Assembly: GCF_036013955.1 (NCBI RefSeq) | Contig: NZ_CP107903.1 | Location: 7,378,001 to 7,442,000, forward strand | Source: Streptomyces sp. NBC_00459 | GTDB taxonomy: Bacteria > Actinomycetota > Actinomycetes > Streptomycetales > Streptomycetaceae | Reading direction: 5' to 3' | DNA: 64,000 nt | Part shown: piece by piece, positions 8,270 through 14,548 of the stretch | Position numbering within the stretch: the first letter of the stretch is position 1 | How the letters are laid out: every line of letters starts with the position of its first letter | Notes under the pieces: generated by a model | Databases searched by the model: none | What the model saw: the letters and a program-made list of their open reading frames with translations, nothing else | What the model was told of the DNA's origin: nothing | Position numbers and translations under genes: made by a program

Positions 8270-8923
8270 GTGCGCGTACTCGTCGTCGAGGACGAGCAAC
8301 TGCTCGCCGATGCGGTGGCCACCGGACTGCGCCGGGAGGCCATGGCCGTCGACGTCGTGTACGACGGCGCGGCGGCCCTGGAACGCATCGGCGTCAACGA
8401 CTACGACGTGGTCGTCCTCGACCGGGACCTCCCGCTGGTCCACGGCGACGACGTCTGCCGCAAGATCGTCGAACTCGGCATGCCCACGCGCGTGCTGATG
8501 CTCACGGCTTCCGGAGACGTCAGCGACCGGGTCGAGGGACTGGAGATCGGCGCCGACGACTACCTCCCCAAGCCCTTCGCCTTCAGCGAGCTGACGGCAC
8601 GCGTGCGTGCCCTCGGCCGGCGTACGAGCCTGCCGCTGCCGCCCGTCCTGGAGCGCGCCGGGATCAAGCTCGACCCGAACCGCCGAGAGGTCTTCCGCGA
8701 AGGCAAGGAAGTCCAGCTCGCGCCCAAGGAGTTCGCCGTCCTGGAGGTGCTGCTGCGCAGCGAGGGCGCTGTCGTCTCGGCCGAGCAGCTCCTGGAGAAG
8801 GCCTGGGACGAGAACACCGACCCGTTCACCAACGTCGTCCGTGTGACCGTGATGACCCTGCGCCGCAAGCTGGGCGAGCCGCCTGTGATCGTCACCGTGC
8901 CGGGTTCCGGCTACCGGATCTGA
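8270..8923 (+). CDS. cutR: CutR, OmpR-family response regulator
   Basis: This 217-residue regulator has a receiver domain (1-120) and a winged-helix DNA-binding domain (about 125-217). Phosphorylation pocket residues are visible: acidic D/E pair near 8-9, Asp51 in VVLDRDLP, Thr near 79 in MLTASG and Lys101 in YLPKPF. The output domain ends VTVPGSGYRI. The sequence is very close to CutR of S. lividans, first tied to copper-resistance phenotypes and later to secretion stress in Streptomyces. GTG at 8270 follows GAGGAAGGACAAACGAC. cutS starts seven bases after the stop, giving a two-gene operon. Confidence 0.95.
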   Translation: MRVLVVEDEQLLADAVATGLRREAMAVDVVYDGAAALERIGVNDYDVVVLDRDLPLVHGDDVCRKIVELGMPTRVLMLTASGDVSDRVEGLEIGADDYLPKPFAFSELTARVRALGRRTSLPLPPVLERAGIKLDPNRREVFREGKEVQLAPKEFAVLEVLLRSEGAVVSAEQLLEKAWDENTDPFTNVVRVTVMTLRRKLGEPPVIVTVPGSGYRI

Positions 8924-8929
8924 TCTCCG

Positions 8930-10177
8930 ATGGCCACGACACCCGTGCCTCAGCAGGCACCTCCGAAGCCCACCTGGGACCCGAGGAAGCCGCAGCAGCT
9001 GCCACTGCCCTGGCTGCGCCCGACCATCCGCATACGCCTCACGCTGCTGTACGGCGGCATGTTCCTGATCGCGGGCATCCTGCTGCTGTCGATCATCTAC
9101 CTACTGGCCGCCCAGGCCATCCGTGAGGGCAGCGGCAGCCAGTCCTTCCAGATCAACGGCAGTGGCGTCAGCATCACCAGTGACACCTGTCCGGCGCTGA
9201 ACGTCGCGACCAACGACCAGGAGCGCAGCGCCGCGCTCAAGGCGTGCTACGACGCCCTGCGCCAGCACGCCCTGGACGGCCTGCTCAGCCGTTCACTGCT
9301 CACACTGCTGGGTCTCGCGGTGATCGCCTTCGCCTTCGGCTACGCCATGGCCGGCCGGGTCCTGACCCCGCTCGGCCGGATCACCCGAACCGCCCGCGCG
9401 GTGGCCGGCTCGGACCTGTCCCGCCGGATCGAGCTGGACGGCCCCGACGACGAGCTGAAGGAGCTGGCGGACACCCTCGACGACATGCTTGAGCGTCTCC
9501 AGCGGGCCTTCACCGCCCAGCAGAGGTTCGTCGGCAACGCCTCGCACGAGCTCAGGACGCCGCTGGCGATCAACCGCACGCTCCTGGAGGTGCACCTGTC
9601 CGACCCGGGGGCGCCGCCGGAGCTCCAACAACTCGGCAAGACACTGCTGGCCACCAACGAGCGCAGTGAGCAGCTTGTCGAGGGGCTGCTGCTGCTCGCC
9701 CGCAGCGACAACCAGATCATCGAGCGCAAACCGGTCGACCTCGCCGAGGTCGCCGAGCAGGCCGTCGACCAGACGCATGCCGAGGCCGAGGCCAAGGGCG
9801 TCGAGTTGCGCGGGAAGCGCGATCCCGCGGTCGTCCAGGGCAACGGCGTACTGCTGGAGCGGATCGCGCTGAACCTCGTACAGAACGCCGTGCGGTACAA
9901 CGTGCCGGAGGACGGCTGGGTCGAGGTGACCACGGCGGTCCAGCACGGCCAGGCGGTGCTGGTCGTCTCGAACACGGGGCCTGTGGTCCCGGCGTACGAG
10001 GTGGACAACCTCTTCGAGCCCTTCAGGCGGCTGCGTACGGAGCGTACGGGCAGCGACAAGGGTGTGGGCCTCGGACTGTCGATCGCGCGCTCTGTGGCGC
10101 GCGCCCACGGAGGCCACATCTCGGCCGTGCCGCGTGAGGGAGGTGGACTCGTGATGCGAGTGGCCCTGCCGATCTGA
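8930..10177 (+). CDS. cutS: CutS, sensor histidine kinase
   Basis: This 415-residue kinase has a Pro-rich cytoplasmic start, a first membrane segment at about 38-60, an extracellular loop of about 60 residues with two cysteines (87 and 106) that could form a redox- or fold-sensitive disulfide, and a second segment at about 122-142. A HAMP linker (about 143-195) comes next, then the H-box NASHELRTPLA with His206. The ATPase domain follows, with the N-box NLVQNAVRYN, and G-boxes near SNTGPVV and GSDKGVGLGLSIARSVA. It should phosphorylate CutR. The small, two-cysteine sensor loop is what one would test for thiol or secretion stress sensing. The gene is directly downstream of cutR. Confidence 0.95.
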   Translation: MATTPVPQQAPPKPTWDPRKPQQLPLPWLRPTIRIRLTLLYGGMFLIAGILLLSIIYLLAAQAIREGSGSQSFQINGSGVSITSDTCPALNVATNDQERSAALKACYDALRQHALDGLLSRSLLTLLGLAVIAFAFGYAMAGRVLTPLGRITRTARAVAGSDLSRRIELDGPDDELKELADTLDDMLERLQRAFTAQQRFVGNASHELRTPLAINRTLLEVHLSDPGAPPELQQLGKTLLATNERSEQLVEGLLLLARSDNQIIERKPVDLAEVAEQAVDQTHAEAEAKGVELRGKRDPAVVQGNGVLLERIALNLVQNAVRYNVPEDGWVEVTTAVQHGQAVLVVSNTGPVVPAYEVDNLFEPFRRLRTERTGSDKGVGLGLSIARSVARAHGGHISAVPREGGGLVMRVALPI

Positions 10178-10249
10178 GATCATGTCGCCGACACGCGAGG
10201 ATGTTCGCTTTGCGCGGAATTTCCGGGGTACCCTCCCGGCGACCTCGTG

Positions 10250-10263
10250 TGTGATCGATCACA
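10250..10263. promoter_or_regulatory. Perfect palindrome TGTGATCGATCACA
   Basis: A 14-bp perfect dyad of CRP-like half-sites (TGTGA/TCACA), with a 4-base centre instead of the usual 6. It lies 73 bp after cutS and about 110 bp upstream of the predicted DUF4193 promoter. It is a candidate binding site for a CRP/FNR-family or other dimeric regulator. Confidence 0.45.
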
Positions 10264-10372
10264 AGGGCGAATTTACGGCCATCCACTCTCCGTGATTGTG
10301 CAAGTCGTCGTAAGGCCCGGTAGATCCGGGTTTTCGAGGGTCTTGATCACGGGAAGTACACGGTGGGGGCCT

Positions 10373-10402
10373 TTGAAGTGTGGCATTCGGACCGTGTACG
10401 GT
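10373..10402 (+). promoter_or_regulatory. Candidate sigma-HrdB-type promoter of the DUF4193 gene
   Basis: TTGAAG (10373-10378) and TACGGT (10397-10402) are separated by 18 bp, close to the Streptomyces housekeeping consensus. Transcription would begin near 10409 and give a leader of about 160 nt. Confidence 0.5.
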
Positions 10403-10570
10403 CCCGATCGCCATCCATGCCGATCTCTCTCAAGGGGGTCGGTTGGGTGTCGATCGAGTAACAGACCTTGATGTGAGGCAAAATCTCCGCCTCAGGTCGG
10501 GCACAAGTCCGGCCTCTCACGCGTTACCTGCGCTGAGACACCGCAGACACCCAGAGGGGGAGAGCGCGAC

Positions 10571-10867
10571 ATGGCAACGGATTACGACACCCCACGCAAG
10601 ACCGACGACGACGTCGACTCGGACAGCCTTGAAGAACTGAAGGCCCGGAGGAACGACAAGTCGACTTCCTCCGTCGACGTCGACGAGTTCGAGGCCGCCG
10701 AAGGCCTCGAACTGCCCGGAGCGGACCTCTCGAACGAGGAGTTGGCCGTCCGGGTGCTGCCCAAGCAGCAGGACGAGTTCACCTGCATGACCTGCTTCCT
10801 GGTGCACCACCGCAGTCAGCTGGCCCGCGAGAAGAACGGTCAGCCGATCTGCCGCGACTGCGACTGA
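10571..10867 (+). CDS. DUF4193 zinc-ribbon-like protein
   Basis: This 98-residue acidic protein starts MATDYDTPRKTDDD, with a Ser/Asp-rich first half. The C-terminus carries two CxxC knuckles (Cys72/Cys75 in TCMTC, Cys94/Cys97 in ICRDCD) that should bind one zinc. The family is almost confined to actinobacteria; M. tuberculosis Rv2699c occupies the equivalent place next to suhB and dut. Function is unknown. A role in binding nucleic acid or RNA polymerase has been suggested only by its size and zinc site. A strong ribosome site (GAGGGGGAGAG) precedes the ATG. Confidence 0.9.
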   Translation: MATDYDTPRKTDDDVDSDSLEELKARRNDKSTSSVDVDEFEAAEGLELPGADLSNEELAVRVLPKQQDEFTCMTCFLVHHRSQLAREKNGQPICRDCD

Positions 10868-10880
10868 GGACGGGTCGGCC

Positions 10881-11804
10881 GTGACTGGCTCGACCCCTCC
10901 TTGGAAGCGCCGCTTCCCCACGCGGGGAGCGGACCAGGGGCCGCACGACGGCCCTCACGGTGTGCGTGACGACGAGCGGGGCTCATCCGATACAGGATCG
11001 GCCTCGCTCGAACCGGCCGCCAGGCCGGCCGACCACGGGGATGACCTCCCGGTGCCGGCCGAGCCTTCCGCACCCGTCGCCGGGCGACGGGCGGCCACGA
11101 TCCGGGAGAAGGCAAGGGAAGGCGTCCGCAAGGGCGGCAGCCGCGCGAGGGCAGGCCTGGCGTACCTCACCGACCGGATCATCGAGAACGCCCCGCGTAT
11201 CCCCGTACGCGACCTCGCCACCCTCCGCCGACAGTTCCCGGGTCTCGGTCCCGAGCAGCTCGCGGACAAGCTCGTCGCGGGCGCCGCGAGCGCCACGGCG
11301 ACCGTCGGCGCGGGCATCGGGGCGGCGGCGATGCTGCCGGTGCCACCGGCCATGCCGACCGAGCTGGCCGCCGAGATCACAGGCGTGGCCGCGATCGAGC
11401 TGAAGATGATCGCCGAGCTGCACGAGGTCTACGGCGTACGCCCGCCCGGCAGCCTGAAACAGCGCAGCACCGCGTACCTCAACTCGTGGTCGGGTGAGCG
11501 CGGGATCGACGTGACGAAGCCGTCGACGATCAACTCGGCCCTCGGCGGTCAGATGAAGCGCGAACTGCGCCAGCAGATCATGAAGCGGACGATCCGGGAC
11601 CTGCCCAACCTGATGCCGTTCATGGTGGGCGCCGCCGTCGGCGCGGTCATGAACCGGCGCGACACCAGAAAGCTCGCGGACCGCATCCGCAAGGACCTGC
11701 GCAAGTTCCAGGTCCCCTGGGACCAGCTCCCGGAACTGCCCCCGCTGGAGCCGCTCACGGACGCGCTCAGCCTCGGGGACGGGCCGAAGGAACTCGGGAC
11801 GTAA
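10881..11804 (+). CDS. Conserved hypothetical protein with glycine-rich hydrophobic core
   Basis: This 307-residue protein starts at GTG 10881, 13 nt after the DUF4193 stop, so the two are probably cotranscribed. Residues 1-75 are polar and Pro-rich. From about 95 come helices (YLTDRIIENAPRIPVRDLA) and an Ala/Gly-rich segment (SATATVGAGIGAAAMLPVPP). Then comes TELAAEITGVAAIELKMIAE with LHEVYG, a pattern reminiscent of EcsC-family proteins. A second Gly/Ala hydrophobic helix (FMVGAAVGAVMNRRDTR) follows. It is probably membrane-associated. I do not know the function. It ends against a hairpin terminator. Confidence 0.8.
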   Translation: MTGSTPPWKRRFPTRGADQGPHDGPHGVRDDERGSSDTGSASLEPAARPADHGDDLPVPAEPSAPVAGRRAATIREKAREGVRKGGSRARAGLAYLTDRIIENAPRIPVRDLATLRRQFPGLGPEQLADKLVAGAASATATVGAGIGAAAMLPVPPAMPTELAAEITGVAAIELKMIAELHEVYGVRPPGSLKQRSTAYLNSWSGERGIDVTKPSTINSALGGQMKRELRQQIMKRTIRDLPNLMPFMVGAAVGAVMNRRDTRKLADRIRKDLRKFQVPWDQLPELPPLEPLTDALSLGDGPKELGT

Positions 11805-11841
11805 GAGCCCTGAAGGGCGCACGCGCCCCTGGACATCAGGT

Positions 11842-11867
11842 GCGGCGGGCAGGTCTTTGCCCGCCGC
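11842..11867. terminator. GC-rich hairpin between convergent genes
   Basis: A 10-bp perfect stem (GCGGCGGGCA with TGCCCGCCGC) and a 6-nt loop lie between the convergent ends of the 10881 gene and the DUF3093 gene. There is no T-tract on either side, as is common for Streptomyces terminators. Confidence 0.65.
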
Positions 11868-11913
11868 CGAGGAAGAATTTGCCTACGCGCGCCGAGCCGC
11901 CGCACCGGCGGGT

Positions 11914-12387
11914 TCAGCCCGCGTCGTGCGCAGCCGCCCGCGCCGACTCCAGTGCCGCCACCAGCTGTTCGGGCTCCCGCGTCGACAGGTACAGGTACGG
12001 GGTGGGGTCCTTGGGGTCCGTGACCTGAACGCGCAGCGCCGTGGGGATGTAGGAGCGCAGAAGCATGAAGGCCCGGGTGTCCGCCTTGTAGGTGCGCCAG
12101 GCGCGCGCCTCCTCCGCGTCCAGGATCTCCGCCTCGCCCAGGGCCGTCACCGGGATCTTCGCCTCGCCCGCGATCAACGCGTCCCCGACGATCCGGATCC
12201 GGATCGATCCGTAGGAACTCGCCGCCACCGCGGCCACCGCGGTGCCGCCCACCAGGCCGCCGAGCAGGGGAAGTGTGCCGAACGGGAGCAGGATCAGGGC
12301 GAAGGAGACGCCGACCAGGAACGAGATCAGCCACCAGGAGCGGGGGGCCGTGAGGCGTTCTTCGTACGGGGAGGCGGAAAGCTGCAT
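11914..12387 (-). CDS. DUF3093 membrane protein
   Basis: This 157-residue protein begins MQLSASPYEERLTAPRSWW. Two adjacent membrane segments follow (about 20-40 and 42-58) and then a cytoplasmic beta-rich domain resembling a PH-like fold (RIRIVGDALIAGEAKIPVTA). YLYLSTREPEQLVAALESARA closes it. DUF3093 is an actinobacterial family (Rv2698 in M. tuberculosis, also beside dut). Function is unknown. It is transcribed opposite to its neighbours and diverges from the thioesterase. Confidence 0.9.
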   Translation of the reverse strand: MQLSASPYEERLTAPRSWWLISFLVGVSFALILLPFGTLPLLGGLVGGTAVAAVAASSYGSIRIRIVGDALIAGEAKIPVTALGEAEILDAEEARAWRTYKADTRAFMLLRSYIPTALRVQVTDPKDPTPYLYLSTREPEQLVAALESARAAAHDAG

Positions 12388-12445
12388 GGAACCAAGCTTG
12401 GCATGGTGTCGGTCGACGGCCGACTCGCGGGTAAGGTCTGCGGCT

Positions 12446-13030
12446 GTGAGTGGTACTTCCGCAGCTCTGAAGCCCCCTGCCGACGCCGTGGCGCCCGTGC
12501 GGCACCCCGACGCGCCCGCGCCCGGCGAGCTCCTCGGTGCCCACTACGAACAGTGTTTCGGATGCGGCGGCGAGCAGGCCCATGGACTGCACCTCGCCGC
12601 CCGGGCCGGAGACGGTGTCACCGTCACCGCCGAGTTCACCGTGCGGGAGGCCCACCAGGGCGCTCCCGGCCTCGCGCACGGCGGTGTGCTCGCCAGCGCG
12701 CTGGACGAGACGCTCGGCTCGCTGAACTGGCTGCTGCGCACCATCGCCGTGACCGGACGGCTGGAGACCGAGTTCGTCCGGCCCGTGCCCGTCGGCACCC
12801 TGCTGTATCTGGAGGCCGAGGTCACGGCGGTGGCCCGGCGCAAGATCTACTCGACCGCCACCGGACGCATCGGTGGCCCCGACGGGCCCGTCGCGGTGCG
12901 CGCCGAGGCCCTCTTCATCGAGGTCAAGGTCGAGCACTTCATCGACAACGGCCGCCCGGAGGAGATCCAGGCCGCCATGAGCGACCCGGACCAGGTCCGG
13001 CGCGCCCGCGCATTCGAGGTGAACCCGTGA
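12446..13030 (+). CDS. PaaI-type hotdog thioesterase
   Basis: This 194-residue protein starts at GTG 12446; upstream frame extensions run through the divergent gene and lack signals. CFGCGGEQAHGLHL begins the domain. AHGGVLASALDETLGSLNW is the hotdog central helix, with the HGG motif and catalytic-type Asp/Glu. The end FIEVKVEHF closes the sheet. Such enzymes hydrolyse acyl-CoA thioesters; the natural acyl group is unknown. TAAGGT eight bases before the start could act as a -10, making the mRNA nearly leaderless. Its stop overlaps the dut start by 4 nt (GTGA). Confidence 0.87.
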   Translation: MSGTSAALKPPADAVAPVRHPDAPAPGELLGAHYEQCFGCGGEQAHGLHLAARAGDGVTVTAEFTVREAHQGAPGLAHGGVLASALDETLGSLNWLLRTIAVTGRLETEFVRPVPVGTLLYLEAEVTAVARRKIYSTATGRIGGPDGPVAVRAEALFIEVKVEHFIDNGRPEEIQAAMSDPDQVRRARAFEVNP

Positions 13031-13593
13031 GCCCCGCACCCATGGGCCGTGAGCCGCTGGACGTACTCATCCGCCGCGTCGATCCGGACGTACCGCTTCC
13101 GGCGTACGCGCAGCCGGGCGACGCCGGAGCCGACCTGCGGACCACGGAGGGATGCGAACTGGCGCCCGGCGAACGGGCTGTTCTCCCCACCGGGGTGTCT
13201 GTCGCCCTCCCGGACGGGTACGCGGCCTTCGTGCACCCTCGTTCGGGCCTCGCGGCCCGGTGCGGTGTCGCTCTGGTGAATGCCCCGGGGACGGTTGATG
13301 CCGGGTACCGTGGGGAGATCAAGGTGATCGTGGTGAATCTCGACCCGCACGAACCAGTGCGATTCGAGCGCTTCGACAGGATTGCCCAACTGGTCGTCCA
13401 GCAGGTCGAGAAGGTCCGCTTCCGGGAGGTCGCGGAACTTCCCGGCTCGGCGCGGGCCGAGGGGGGCTTCGGGTCCACCGGCGGTCACGCCTCGGTGGGC
13501 GGTGCGAGCGGTCACAGCGGTCAGGCCGCAGTAGGCGGCACAACGGGTGGGAATCGATACGCTTCGGTCGTAGCCGACCGGGAAGGACAGTGA
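13027..13593 (+). CDS. dut: dUTP diphosphatase (trimeric dUTPase)
   Basis: This enzyme hydrolyses dUTP to dUMP, keeping uracil out of DNA and feeding dTMP synthesis. All five trimeric dUTPase motifs are visible: GDAGADL, HPRSGLA, GVALVNAPGTVDAGYRGE with VIVVNL, RIAQLVVQ, and the Arg-x4-GGFGSTG tail motif. After motif 5 there is a Gly/Ser/His-rich extension of about 35 residues ending SVVADREGQ, longer than in most bacteria. GTG 13027 has GAGG seven bases upstream and overlaps the thioesterase stop; ATG 13042 is an alternative. The DUF3710 gene follows after 1 nt. Confidence 0.95.
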   Translation: MSPAPMGREPLDVLIRRVDPDVPLPAYAQPGDAGADLRTTEGCELAPGERAVLPTGVSVALPDGYAAFVHPRSGLAARCGVALVNAPGTVDAGYRGEIKVIVVNLDPHEPVRFERFDRIAQLVVQQVEKVRFREVAELPGSARAEGGFGSTGGHASVGGASGHSGQAAVGGTTGGNRYASVVADREGQ

Positions 13594-13594
13594 C

Positions 13595-14365
13595 GTGTTC
13601 GGACGTCGCAAGAAGAAGGGTGCCGCCGAGGACGCGGCCGGCGAGGCCGAGCAGGTCGTCGACAGCGTCGATACCGAGGCGGACGAAGCATCGGGCGGCC
13701 GTGCGCGCGTCCGGCTGGAGCCGGAACCGCGTCCCGACGGGCCCTGGGACGACACCGAGGTGCGCGAGCCCGGCGAGGGCCGGGTGGACCTGGGCGGACT
13801 GTTCGTGCCCGGGGTCGACGGCATGGAGCTGCGGGTCGAGGTCGCGGGCGACGCGATCGTCGCGGCGACCGTCGTGCTGCGCGACAGTGCCGTGCAGCTC
13901 CAGGCCTTCGCCGCGCCCAAGCGCGAGGGCATCTGGGGCGAGGTACGCGAGGAGATCGCCAGCGGCATCACCCAGCAGGGTGGCATCGTCGACGAGGTCG
14001 AGGGGCCGCTGGGCTGGGAGCTGCGGGCGCAGGTACCGGTGCAGCTGCCGGACGGCACGGGCGGTTTCCAGGTCGTGCGGTTCGTCGGTGTGGACGGCCC
14101 GCGGTGGTTCCTGCGAGGGGTCATCTCCGGGCAGGGCGCCGTGCAGCCGCAGGCCGCCGGCCTCCTGGAGCAGATCTTCCGGGACACGGTCGTCGTCCGT
14201 GGTGAGGGGCCGATGGCGCCCCGCGACCCGATCGTCCTGAAGCTGCCGAACGACGCGCAGATGGTGCCCGAGGGCGTCCAGCAGGTCGAGGAGGAGGCGG
14301 GTTCCCGCTTCGGCGGCGGCATGGGCCAGCTCCAGCGCGGACCGGAGATCACCGAGGTTCGCTAG
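13595..14365 (+). CDS. DUF3710 protein
   Basis: This 256-residue soluble protein starts MFGRRKKKGAAED, a basic then acidic disordered leader. The DUF3710 core begins near residue 60 (VDLGGLFVPGVDGMELRVE). Conserved features include QLQAFAAPKREGIWGEVREE, GPLGWELRAQVPV, GVDGPRWFLRGVISG and RGEGPMAPRDP. The family is actinobacterial and neighbours dut in M. tuberculosis as well (Rv2696c). Function is unknown. It is tightly coupled to dut (1 nt gap, AAGGA ribosome site) and ends at a strong terminator. Confidence 0.9.
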   Translation: MFGRRKKKGAAEDAAGEAEQVVDSVDTEADEASGGRARVRLEPEPRPDGPWDDTEVREPGEGRVDLGGLFVPGVDGMELRVEVAGDAIVAATVVLRDSAVQLQAFAAPKREGIWGEVREEIASGITQQGGIVDEVEGPLGWELRAQVPVQLPDGTGGFQVVRFVGVDGPRWFLRGVISGQGAVQPQAAGLLEQIFRDTVVVRGEGPMAPRDPIVLKLPNDAQMVPEGVQQVEEEAGSRFGGGMGQLQRGPEITEVR

Positions 14366-14384
14366 CCGCATCGCTTTTCACGGT

Positions 14385-14419
14385 ACGGGCCGTACTCCTC
14401 ACCGGGGAGTACGGCCCGT
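14385..14419 (+). terminator. Strong hairpin terminator after the dut operon
   Basis: A perfect 14-bp stem (ACGGGCCGTACTCC, 14385-14398, with GGAGTACGGCCCGT, 14406-14419) and a 7-nt loop follow the DUF3710 stop by 20 nt. The downstream sequence is only weakly T-rich (GGTCCGTTCGTCGG). Confidence 0.8.
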
Positions 14420-14548
14420 GGTCCGTTCGTCGGTGCGTCAGGGTTGCGTCAAAGACCTGCCCCGGACTGCTTCTCGTCCCTTTTGTCGACATTGTTGGAC
14501 GTAGGGTCGACGCTGCGTGAGCGGCAGGCACGGGAAGACAATGAGGCC

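Larger units (their letters stand above)
10178..10570. other. Intergenic region between cutS and the DUF4193 gene, 393 bp
   Basis: This unusually long gap holds a perfect 14-bp palindrome (10250-10263), a candidate promoter (10373-10402) and then a leader of about 160 nt before the ATG at 10571. In the leader, TGAGGC pairs with GCCTCA about 10 nt later, and GGGCACAAGTCCGG is a minor stem. No open frame with a ribosome site was found. Confidence 0.45.

Noticed and set aside
10409..10570. A riboswitch in the long leader of the DUF4193 gene
   Set aside because: Only short stems are visible and no known aptamer core could be matched.
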